A stretch of 64,000 nucleotides of DNA from Erwinia sp039023475 (GTDB lineage: Bacteria; Pseudomonadota; Gammaproteobacteria; Enterobacterales; Enterobacteriaceae), in contig NZ_JBCHVB010000007.1 of NCBI RefSeq assembly GCF_039023475.1, positions 1 to 64,000 of the forward strand. The letters run 5' to 3'. The translations under genes and the position numbers were made by a program. The notes below the pieces were generated by a model. That model saw only the letters and a list, made by a program, of their open reading frames with translations. It was not told where the DNA came from and ran no database searches. Below are positions 34,995-42,332 of the stretch, piece after piece (position 1 is the stretch's first letter; each line of letters opens with the position of its first letter).

Positions 34995-35767
34995 GTTAAG
35001 GCCCTGTCGAGGTGGGTGTAGCCGCCGTCAACCATCAGCCACTGCCCGGTGGTATGGGATGCCCGTGCCGAGAGCAGGAAAACGGCGGTATCGGCAATTT
35101 CACGCGGCGTGGTCATCCTTCTGCCCAGCGGGATCTGGCTGGCGATCTGCCGCAGCTTCTCATCCGGGCGGTCGAAGCTTTTGATCCAGTTTTCGTAAAG
35201 CGGCGTCATCACCTCCGCCGGGATCACCGCGTTAACGCGTATCCCATCCTGAAGCAGCGAGGCGGCCCATTCGCGCGTCAGCGCCAGCACGCCGCCTTTG
35301 GCAGAGGCGTAGCCGCTGGTATTGCCCTGCCCGGTCAGCGCCGTTTTCGAACTGATATTGACGATGGCCCCTTTGCTGGCCCGCAGGCTATTAAGGCAGA
35401 GATGGGCCATCAGGTAGTAATGCACCAGATTTTTCTCCAGTGAATGCACAAAGGCCTCACGTCCGGCCTCAAGCCCGACGCCATCGTTTACCCCCGCGTT
35501 ATTGACCAGGCCGTCGATGCGGCCAAACTGCGCCAGTACGGCGTTTACCGCGCTGACGCAGCTGCTTTCGTCCTGTAACTCGGCCAGATGAAACAGCGCG
35601 GCGGGCTGCTTTTCGCGCAGCTGTGCCATCAGCTCAGCGGCGGGTTCGCTGTTGCTGACGATGACCGGTATCGCCCCCTCTTCCGCCAGCGTGAGCGAAA
35701 TCGCCGCGCCGATGCCGGAACCGCCGCCGGTCACGATAAAAACTTTATTCTCAAGATGAAGGTTCAT
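34991..35767 (-). CDS. SDR dehydrogenase, probable L-fucose dehydrogenase
   Basis: Short-chain dehydrogenase, 258 residues. NAD(P) motif VTGGGSGIG (12-20), NNAG (89-92), catalytic Ser140, Tyr153 and Lys157 (YASAK), and C-terminal GQWLMVDGGYTHLDRAL, which resembles L-fucose dehydrogenases of the Burkholderia/Xanthomonas pathway. Expected reaction: L-fucose to L-fucono-lactone. Which of the two SDRs in the operon does which step is inferred from similarity. Start ATG 35767 overlaps the lactonase stop (ATGA). Confidence 0.8.
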   Translation of the reverse strand: MNLHLENKVFIVTGGGSGIGAAISLTLAEEGAIPVIVSNSEPAAELMAQLREKQPAALFHLAELQDESSCVSAVNAVLAQFGRIDGLVNNAGVNDGVGLEAGREAFVHSLEKNLVHYYLMAHLCLNSLRASKGAIVNISSKTALTGQGNTSGYASAKGGVLALTREWAASLLQDGIRVNAVIPAEVMTPLYENWIKSFDRPDEKLRQIASQIPLGRRMTTPREIADTAVFLLSARASHTTGQWLMVDGGYTHLDRALT

Positions 35768-36612
35768 GCCGTTACTCCGTTTATCCCGTAGATGCGGCAG
35801 GCATTTTCGCCGAGAATGGCCGCCCGCTCGCTGGCAGAGAGATCCGTAAAAGCCTGTTCGCCAGACTGCCATGCCGCCTCATAGCTTTCCGCCAGCAAAC
35901 AGACCGGCCAGTCCGACCCCATTAACAAACGCTCGCTGCCGAAGGCCGTCAGCGCGGCATCAATAAAAGGCCGCAGATCGCCAGCGCCACAGCCGGGCGG
36001 TCTGGGTTCGGTCAGCAGGCCGGAGATTTTACAGCTGACGTGCGGCAACGCGGCCAGCGGGGCAATCTGCGCAGCCCAGGCTTTCGCGCCTGCGGCAATA
36101 TTGGGTTTGCCCAGATGATCAAGCACTACCGGCGCGCTGTCGTGGCGCGCGGCAAAGCGCGCGGCTTCAGCCAGATGGCGGTGCGTGACCAGCAGATCGT
36201 AAACGTAACCCTGCGTCTGAACCTGTTGCAGCCCGGCGTTCACCTCATCCAGCCTCATCCATCCGTCAGGATCGACCTCATCCTGGATCAGATGGCGAAA
36301 GCCGCGCAGCAGCGGTTCCTGTTGGTACGCATCCAGCTGCTGCGGCAGGTCGCGCGCCGTCAGCGCCACCCAGCCCACCACGGCGCGTACCTGCTCACCC
36401 CCTTTTGCCTGACCGAGCAGCCAGGCCGTTTCCTCAGCCGTCTGTCTCGCCTGTACCAGCACGGTGCCGTCAATCTGCTGTGCCGCCAGCTGTCCCGTCA
36501 GCTGCTCCGGCAAAAAATCGTGCTTCAGTGCCGGCATCTCATCGCTTATCCAGCGATAGTCTTCCGGGCTGTAGCGCCAGAAATGGTGGTGGGCGTCAAT
36601 TTTCAGCGTCAT
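35764..36612 (-). CDS. Amidohydrolase, probable L-fucono-1,5-lactonase
   Basis: 282-residue amidohydrolase-2 family protein (COG3618). N-terminal metal motif DAHHHFW (His8, His10), LVQARQTAEETAWLL, later VLDHLGKPNIA and LLMGSDWPVC carrying the metal/catalytic His and Asp. Members in fucose clusters hydrolyse L-fucono-1,5-lactone to L-fuconate. One-base overlap with the dehydratase gene upstream. Confidence 0.85.
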   Translation of the reverse strand: MTLKIDAHHHFWRYSPEDYRWISDEMPALKHDFLPEQLTGQLAAQQIDGTVLVQARQTAEETAWLLGQAKGGEQVRAVVGWVALTARDLPQQLDAYQQEPLLRGFRHLIQDEVDPDGWMRLDEVNAGLQQVQTQGYVYDLLVTHRHLAEAARFAARHDSAPVVLDHLGKPNIAAGAKAWAAQIAPLAALPHVSCKISGLLTEPRPPGCGAGDLRPFIDAALTAFGSERLLMGSDWPVCLLAESYEAAWQSGEQAFTDLSASERAAILGENACRIYGINGVTA

Positions 36613-37901
36613 CAGAGCGGCGCCTGAGTGACAAACCGGTATTGTTCAATCGAGGCCGGGAACATCTCGATGGAGAAACCGGGATGCTCAGGCGGCATGT
36701 AGGCCGCGTCTTTGATGACGCACGGATGAATAAAGTGTTCGTGCAGATGGTCGACATATTCAGTCACCCGCCCTTCATGCGTGCCGGCGATGCAGAGATA
36801 GTCGATCATCGACAGATGCTGAACGTATTCGCAAAGGCCAACGCCGCCCGCATGTGGGCAGACCGGCAAATCATATTTTGCCGCCATCAGCATGACCGCC
36901 AGGATTTCATTGACGCCGCCCATGCGGCAGGCATCTATCTGCACCACGTCAATGGCTTCCCGCATAATGAACTGCTTGAACATGATGCGGTTCTGGCACA
37001 TCTCCCCGGTAGCCACCTTGACCGGCGCGATATTCTCGCGGATGCGCCGGTGGCCCTCAATATCGTCCGGGCTGGTGGGCTCCTCAATAAACCAGGGCCT
37101 GGCAAAGGCCAGCTTATTGACCCAGGCAATCGCCTCACCGGTTTCCCAGACCTGATTGGCATCAATCATCAGCTTGCGATCCGGCCCAATGACTTCGCGG
37201 GCGATGGTGACCCGGCGGATATCATCTTCCAGATCCCGGCCCACCTTCAGCTTCAGGTAGTCGAATCCGGCATCCACCGCCTGCTGGCAAAGGTGGCGGA
37301 GTTTATCGTCCGGATAGCCCAGCCAGCCCGCTGAGGTGGTGTAGCAGGGATAGCCTTCCTCCAGCAGCGAGGCGAGACGCTGAGCTTTATTATCCGCGCG
37401 CTGTTGCAGCAGCGTCAGCGCCTCCTCCGGCGTAATGCAGTCGGTGATGTAGCGGAAATCGACGCAGCGCACCAGCTCTTCGGGGGACATATCCGCCACC
37501 AGCCGCCACAGCGGTTTGCCCTCCGCCTTGCTCCATAAGTCCCAGACGGCATTGATCACCGCGCCGGTAGCCAGATGAATAGCCCCTTTATCAGGGCCAA
37601 TCCAGCGCAGCTGGCTGTCACTGGTAAAATCACGCCAGAACGCGCCCATATTCGCCGCAATGTCCGCCAGGTTACGCCCCACAACCTGATGCGTCAGCGC
37701 GCGGATTGCAGCGCAGCAAATATCATTGCCGCGCCCGATGGTAAAGGTCAGGCCATGTCCGCTCAGGGTCGGATTGTCGGTTTCCAGAATCACATAGGCC
37801 GCTGAATAGTCGGGATCGGGGTTCATGGCGTCGGAACCATCCAGCGACAGGGAAGTGGGAAAACGCACGTCTTCGACGCGCAGTGCCGTGATCGTTGTCA
37901 T
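36612..37901 (-). CDS. L-fuconate dehydratase (enolase superfamily)
   Basis: Converts L-fuconate to 2-keto-3-deoxy-L-fuconate. 429 residues, mandelate-racemase branch. Very similar to the characterised Xanthomonas campestris enzyme from the N-terminus on (VRFPTS..LDGSDAMNPDPDYSAAY). Catalytic set visible: Lys219 in KLKVG, metal ligands Asp247, Glu273 and Glu300, and His350 in HAGGVGLCEYVQHL, each one residue before the Xanthomonas positions. This is the best-supported substrate assignment in the cluster. Confidence 0.9.
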   Translation of the reverse strand: MTTITALRVEDVRFPTSLSLDGSDAMNPDPDYSAAYVILETDNPTLSGHGLTFTIGRGNDICCAAIRALTHQVVGRNLADIAANMGAFWRDFTSDSQLRWIGPDKGAIHLATGAVINAVWDLWSKAEGKPLWRLVADMSPEELVRCVDFRYITDCITPEEALTLLQQRADNKAQRLASLLEEGYPCYTTSAGWLGYPDDKLRHLCQQAVDAGFDYLKLKVGRDLEDDIRRVTIAREVIGPDRKLMIDANQVWETGEAIAWVNKLAFARPWFIEEPTSPDDIEGHRRIRENIAPVKVATGEMCQNRIMFKQFIMREAIDVVQIDACRMGGVNEILAVMLMAAKYDLPVCPHAGGVGLCEYVQHLSMIDYLCIAGTHEGRVTEYVDHLHEHFIHPCVIKDAAYMPPEHPGFSIEMFPASIEQYRFVTQAPL

Positions 37902-37923
37902 GAGAGCTTCCTTTAGGGCGGAT

Positions 37924-38766
37924 TCAGGCCTGTCTGGTTAACTGGTGCTGCTCACCCAGTCCTTCGATGCCGAGGCGCATTTCCTGACCGGCGCGCAGAT
38001 AGACCGGCGGCTTCTGTCCCATTCCGACGCCCGGCGGCGTACCGGTTGAGATGACATCGCCCGGCTGCAGGCTCATAAAGCGGCTGAGATAGCTGATAAT
38101 TTCCGGAACCTTAAACACCATCGTGCTGGTGTTGCCGTTCTGATAGCGTTTGCCATCGACTTCCAGCCACAGATTCAGGTTGTGCGGATCGGGGATCTCA
38201 TCCGTGGTCACCAGCCAGGGGCCGAGCGGACCGAAGGTATCGCAGCCTTTGCCCTTATCCCAGGTGCCGCCCCGCTCAATCTGAAACTCACGTTCTGAAA
38301 CGTCATTGATTACGCAGTAACCGGCAACGTGCGACAGCGCATCGGCCTCGCTGATGTAGCGGCCACCGGTGCCAATCACCACGCCCAGCTCCACTTCCCA
38401 GTCGGTTTTCACCGAGTCGCGCGGGATCTCGACCGCATCGTTCGGCCCGACGATAGCGCTGGTCCACTTGCTGAAAATAACCGGTTCTTTCGGGATTTCC
38501 GCTCCGGTTTCAGCGGCGTGGTCAGCATAGTTAAGGCCAATGCAGATAAACTTACCGACCTGCCCCACGCAGGCACCGATACGCGGCGAACCGTCCACCA
38601 GCGGCAGCGTGTCGGGCGCAATCTGACGAAGTTTATCCAGTGACGCGGGCAGCAGCGCGCCCCCGGCCAGATCGTCAATCACATCTGACAAATCGCGCAG
38701 CCTGCCCTGTGCATCAAGCATCGCCGGACGTTCCTGACCAGGCTGGCCGTAGCGTAATAATTTCAT
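37924..38766 (-). CDS. FAH-family hydrolase, probable 2,4-diketo-3-deoxy-L-fuconate hydrolase
   Basis: 280 residues, fumarylacetoacetate-hydrolase fold. Motifs: FICIGLNYADHAAETG, EPVIFSKWTSAIVGPND, the metal-binding WEVELGVVIG segment, GKGCDTFGPLGPWLVT, GDVISTGTPPGVGMG. In the fucose pathway this family splits 2,4-diketo-3-deoxy-L-fuconate into pyruvate and L-lactate. 22 bp upstream of the dehydratase gene. Confidence 0.84.
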   Translation of the reverse strand: MKLLRYGQPGQERPAMLDAQGRLRDLSDVIDDLAGGALLPASLDKLRQIAPDTLPLVDGSPRIGACVGQVGKFICIGLNYADHAAETGAEIPKEPVIFSKWTSAIVGPNDAVEIPRDSVKTDWEVELGVVIGTGGRYISEADALSHVAGYCVINDVSEREFQIERGGTWDKGKGCDTFGPLGPWLVTTDEIPDPHNLNLWLEVDGKRYQNGNTSTMVFKVPEIISYLSRFMSLQPGDVISTGTPPGVGMGQKPPVYLRAGQEMRLGIEGLGEQHQLTRQA

Positions 38767-38803
38767 GACTTCTCCTCAGATCGGTAAAAGGCTAAAAGGC
38801 GGA

Positions 38804-39544
38804 TTAATTGCTCCAGCCGCCGTCAATGATGTGCACCGCACCGGTGGTGTAAGCGCTGGCATCCGAGGCGAGATAGCGGGCAAGTTCGGCGATCTCTTCG
38901 GTTCTGCCGATGCGGCCAATCGGCTGCCTCGCCACAAACGCCTGGTAAACTTCTTCTTCGCTGCGCCCTTCCGCCGCCGCCTGCGCCGCGATGCGCTGCT
39001 GAAGCGAGGGCGATTCGACCGTACCGGGACAGATCGCGTTACAGCGGATACCCCGGCTGACATAGTCGGCGGCGACCGAGCGCGTCAGGCCGATCACGGC
39101 GGCTTTCGAGGTGCTGTAGGCGAAGCGGTTAGGTACCCCTTTTACGCTGGACGCCACCGAAGACATATTGATGATGGAGCCGCTTTGCTGCGCCAGCATG
39201 CCGGGGAGAAACGCCCTGATGGTATGGAACATCGCCGTTACGTTCAGATCGAGTGCGAACTGCCACTCCTCTTCTTTGCAGCTAAGAATGTCGCCGCTGT
39301 GCACTACGCCGGCACAGTTGAACAGCACATCTATGGTGCCCACTTCTTCAGCCAGCGCCCGGATGGCGGCACTGTCGGTGACGTCCAGCACTCTGCCGGT
39401 GATGCCCTGAATATCAGTAAGACGTGAAATATTGATGTCCGTCGCGATAACGTCGGCACCGGAGCGGGCAAATAAAATAGCCGTGTTCAGGCCTATTCCC
39501 TGCCCCGCAGCGGTGATAACGACTTTCTTACCTTGAAGATCCAT
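38804..39544 (-). CDS. SDR dehydrogenase, probable 2-keto-3-deoxy-L-fuconate dehydrogenase
   Basis: 246 residues. NAD motif TAAGQGIG (11-18), NCAG (76-79), catalytic Tyr143 and Lys147 (YSTSK). Residues such as RCNAICPGTVESPSL and the GRIGRTEEIA segment are typical of the group that contains 2-keto-3-deoxy-L-fuconate dehydrogenase and the animal DHRS6/BDH2 enzymes. First gene of the eight-gene operon; 211 bp from the divergent regulator. Confidence 0.82.
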   Translation of the reverse strand: MDLQGKKVVITAAGQGIGLNTAILFARSGADVIATDINISRLTDIQGITGRVLDVTDSAAIRALAEEVGTIDVLFNCAGVVHSGDILSCKEEEWQFALDLNVTAMFHTIRAFLPGMLAQQSGSIINMSSVASSVKGVPNRFAYSTSKAAVIGLTRSVAADYVSRGIRCNAICPGTVESPSLQQRIAAQAAAEGRSEEEVYQAFVARQPIGRIGRTEEIAELARYLASDASAYTTGAVHIIDGGWSN

Positions 39545-39567
39545 ACTGTTTCCTTGCGTTAAAGGAC

Positions 39568-39584
39568 TAATGGTCAGGCCATTA
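39568..39584. promoter_or_regulatory. Palindromic operator candidate for the GntR/FadR-type regulator
   Basis: TAATGGTCAGGCCATTA is a perfect inverted repeat (TAATGG / CCATTA, 5-bp centre) of the T-GGT-N-ACC-A type used by FadR-subfamily regulators such as LldR. It is 24 bp before the first operon gene and between the divergent start codons, a position suited to repression. Confidence 0.6.
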
Positions 39585-39658
39585 AGGGCGCAAAAAAGCG
39601 CTTTAAAGATTGCCCTTTTGCTACGATCATGGGCATATACAGACTTAAAACGCGTTTT

Positions 39659-39680
39659 ATTTAACTAATTCTTCACATTT
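39659..39680 (-). promoter_or_regulatory. Possible CRP site of the fucose operon
   Basis: Minus strand AAATGTGA followed at the right spacing by a poor second half (AGTTAAAT) against TCACATTT. Only the left half is consensus, so this is tentative; carbon-catabolite control would be expected for such an operon. Confidence 0.3.
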
Positions 39681-39755
39681 TAAAAACAAAGCGGCAAGGA
39701 AATTTTCCGGTAAATGCTGGCTGAATCGCTTAACTAAAATATCCGCTGGTGGGCT

Positions 39756-40511
39756 ATGCCAATAAAAAAATTAGAGAATCCAAGGATCTACCGACAAATT
39801 GCCGATCAGCTTAAACGGCTGATCGAAAGCGGCGAATTCCCGCCCGGCAGTCGCCTGCCCGCCGAGCGCGATCTGGCGAGCCAGCTTCAGGTCAGCCGCG
39901 CCTCGGTGCGGGAAGCGCTGATTGCGCTGGAGGTCATCGGCCTGGTTGACGTGCGTGTAGGGAATGGGGTGATTGTCAGGCCACAGCCTGCCAGCCCCAC
40001 CTCCGGGGAGCCGGTGATGGCGCAGGCAGGGCGTAATCAGTGGGCCGATGTGGATGATGAACTGGCTATTCAGCTCGACTTCAGCGCCGAGCTTCCCCCG
40101 TTTTCCCTGCTGCAAACGCGAAGGCTGATCGAGCCTGAAACGGCTGCGCTGGCGGCCCGCTACGCGTCGGATGAAGAACTTGCGCTGATCGTGCAGGCTT
40201 TTGAGCAGAACTGTCGTGATAACCGGCAAGGTTCCGCGACGCATCCCGGCGATCGGCTGTTTCATATCCGCATCGCTCAGGCCAGCGGCAATCCGGCCTA
40301 TGCTTTTATCATCGCCCACCTACTGGGCCACCGTTACGGCACGATGTTTCGCAGCCTGCAACAGTATTATACGCCGCAGGATATGCCCCACCGGTCGGAA
40401 TCTGAACACCTTGCCATACTGAATGCGCTGCAAGCCCGCGATCCCCGCGCGGCGAAAAAAGCGATGAAGACCCATCTGGATTCGGTGATCGCCATCTTTG
40501 GCAGAGGTTGA
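39756..40511 (+). CDS. GntR/FadR-family transcriptional regulator
   Basis: 251 residues: N-terminal winged helix (about 8-75; YRQIADQLKRLIESGEFPPGSRLPAERDLASQL, VSRASVREALIALEVIGL) and C-terminal FCD ligand-binding helical domain with conserved metal-site residues (RRLIEPETAALAA, HIRIAQASGNPAYAFIIAHL, EHLAILNALQARDPRAA). Divergent from the sugar-acid operon, so it is probably its local regulator responding to a pathway acid. Own terminator at 40636-40660. Confidence 0.88.
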   Translation: MPIKKLENPRIYRQIADQLKRLIESGEFPPGSRLPAERDLASQLQVSRASVREALIALEVIGLVDVRVGNGVIVRPQPASPTSGEPVMAQAGRNQWADVDDELAIQLDFSAELPPFSLLQTRRLIEPETAALAARYASDEELALIVQAFEQNCRDNRQGSATHPGDRLFHIRIAQASGNPAYAFIIAHLLGHRYGTMFRSLQQYYTPQDMPHRSESEHLAILNALQARDPRAAKKAMKTHLDSVIAIFGRG

Positions 40512-40572
40512 AACGGAAGCGACGGAAAGCTGGGTGGAAATACGGCGGGCGCGGGGAGATGCCATGCCTGCA

Positions 40573-40622
40573 CTGGGCTGGGCTGGGCTGGGCTGGGCTG
40601 GACTGGACTGGACTGGACTGGA
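40573..40622. repeat. Compound pentanucleotide tandem repeat
   Basis: Five perfect copies of CTGGG followed by five perfect copies of CTGGA (50 bp), in the 3' untranslated part of the regulator transcript, between its stop codon and terminator. Confidence 0.97.
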
Positions 40623-40635
40623 CAAGTTTACAGGA

Positions 40636-40660
40636 GCGCTGCTGCAAGCGCGTTTTTTTT
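40636..40660 (+). terminator. Terminator of the GntR-type regulator
   Basis: Stem GCGCT / AGCGC with 6-nt loop and eight T residues. Confidence 0.7.
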
Positions 40661-40726
40661 CGCTCAACGTACGGGTTTTCTTTCAGTAAGCGGGAAACAA
40701 AATAGAGCTATATAGAGCTATCAGGC

Positions 40727-40752
40727 AGAAAAAAGGCCGGAATATCCGGCCT
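40727..40752 (-). terminator. narGHJI terminator
   Basis: Seven-bp stem AGGCCGG / CCGGCCT with T6 on the minus strand. A second GC-rich hairpin (CCCGCGCC / GGCGCGGG, 40805-40826) lies between it and narI. No gene is visible from 40512 to 40929; only the tandem repeat, a doubled TAGAGCTAT and these hairpins. Confidence 0.75.
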
Positions 40753-40929
40753 CAGACTGCTGACAAAAGTAAAGCGAAGGGAACAGGGACGGGGAGTAAA
40801 GCGTCCCGCGCCATGGACGGCGCGGGCCGAGCTATCAGGGACGATGCTTTTTGCGTCTTTACAAGCAGGCCCTGTTCCCGGAGCCAGCACTTAGTCATTA
40901 GCCTACGGCGCCTCGCTGGAGGTTATCCG

Positions 40930-41607
40930 CTAGCGACGGTTACGCACCAGCTGATAGCGACGGGTAAGATACTCTACCGGCGCGCTCCAGATATGCACCA
41001 GGCGGCAGAACGGGAACAGCAGGAACAGCGTCATGCCCAGCACCATATGCAGGCGGAAAATCGGTGCCACGCCCTCAAGATGCGCTGAGGCGTTCCCCTG
41101 GAATGTGACCACGGCCTGCGCCCAGCCCACCAGCTTCATCATCTCACTGCCGTCCATATGCTGGGCGGAGAACGGGATTGTCAGCAGACCCAGGCACACC
41201 TGCACCACCAGCAGCGTGATGATCATGATATCGCCAAAGCTGCTGGTGGCCCGCACGCGGGGATTGGTCAGACGGCGTTTAAGCAGCAGCCCGCCGCCCA
41301 CCAGCGTCATCAGCCCGAAGATCCCTCCGGCAATCATCGCCAGCTTCTGCTTCACGTCGATCGGCAGGAAGGATTCGTACATCCAGTGCGGCGTCAGCAT
41401 GCCGACGATATGGCCGAAAAAGATGCCGATGATACCGATATGGAACAGGTTAGAGGCCAGACGCATGCCTTTTTTATCGAGCATCTGGCTCGATCCTGCC
41501 CGCCAGCTGTACTGACCGTAGTCATAGCGCAGCCAGCTGCCCACCAGGAATACCGTACCGGCAATATAGGGATAAATATCAAAAAAGAACTGTGATAAGA
41601 ATTGCAT
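40930..41607 (-). CDS. narI: Respiratory nitrate reductase gamma subunit (cytochrome b)
   Basis: Inner-membrane dihaem cytochrome b that takes electrons from quinol for NarGH. 225 residues (as E. coli) with five hydrophobic segments and His residues suited to bind haem (FHIGIIGIFFGHIVG, FRLHMVLGMTLFLLFPFCRLVHIW). Last gene of narGHJI, 2 bp after narJ. Confidence 0.96.
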   Translation of the reverse strand: MQFLSQFFFDIYPYIAGTVFLVGSWLRYDYGQYSWRAGSSQMLDKKGMRLASNLFHIGIIGIFFGHIVGMLTPHWMYESFLPIDVKQKLAMIAGGIFGLMTLVGGGLLLKRRLTNPRVRATSSFGDIMIITLLVVQVCLGLLTIPFSAQHMDGSEMMKLVGWAQAVVTFQGNASAHLEGVAPIFRLHMVLGMTLFLLFPFCRLVHIWSAPVEYLTRRYQLVRNRR

Positions 41608-41609
41608 GA

Positions 41610-42332
41610 TTAGCTTCCTGTGGATCGCGTTGTGGCCTGGGCCACGTCCAGATACTGAGGCGCAACCGCTCCGGCAAAGCGACGCTGATGCGCGGCCTGC
41701 TGCGCCGACGCGCAGCCCTGCTCACCGAGGAACTTAATCTGCTCCTCTTCCCAGACGGCATCCAGCGCTGCCGGGGTGTCATCACGGGCCTCTTTCTCTA
41801 CCTGCGTTTGCAGGCTCTCCGTCGCCACGTCCGCTCCCGACAGAGAGAGCAGCGCATCAAACAGCACTGCGTACGGGCTTTCACGCTGTTGCAGCCTTGC
41901 GGCGAGCAGCGCCAGAATCGGCACGATGTCATTCAGACCTTCGCGCGCGCGGTCAGCGCTGCCGTTCGCCAGATATTCCAGATAGAGCGGCAGGAAATCC
42001 GGCAGCTCTCTGGAATCCAGCTCCAGGCCATCAGCGCGGTACTGCTCCAGCAAATCAACCATCGCCTGACCGCGATCGCGCGACTCGCCGTGAACGTGTT
42101 CAAACAGCAGCAGCGAGGTGGCCCTGCCGCGATCGAACAGCTCGCAGTATTCGGCCTGCACGTCCAGCAGCGGCCGGGAACAGAGCGTCTGGATAAAAAT
42201 CACCAGGCGGGCGCTGTGCCGCAGGTTCATTTCGCTTGCCGGCTCCAGCGCTGCAATCAGTTCGGCACGGTGGTTAAATAACGCCTCGTCCGGATAGTCC
42301 AGCAGGCGGGCAATCACGCGAAGGGCAATCAT
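41610..42332 (-). CDS. narJ: Nitrate reductase molybdenum cofactor assembly chaperone
   Basis: Cytoplasmic chaperone that binds NarG and is required for Mo-cofactor insertion and membrane attachment; not in the final complex. 240 residues; TorD/NarJ-type helical protein with LLDYPDE, SLLLFEHVHGESRDRGQAMVDLLEQY. Overlaps the narH stop by 4 bp. Confidence 0.95.
   Translation of the reverse strand: MIALRVIARLLDYPDEALFNHRAELIAALEPASEMNLRHSARLVIFIQTLCSRPLLDVQAEYCELFDRGRATSLLLFEHVHGESRDRGQAMVDLLEQYRADGLELDSRELPDFLPLYLEYLANGSADRAREGLNDIVPILALLAARLQQRESPYAVLFDALLSLSGADVATESLQTQVEKEARDDTPAALDAVWEEEQIKFLGEQGCASAQQAAHQRRFAGAVAPQYLDVAQATTRSTGS

Noticed and set aside
40498..40705. Open frames across the CTGGG/CTGGA repeat giving repetitive Gly-Leu-Trp-Ala-type peptides
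   Set aside because: They exist only because the repeat has no stop codons in these frames; no ribosome site and no family resemblance.
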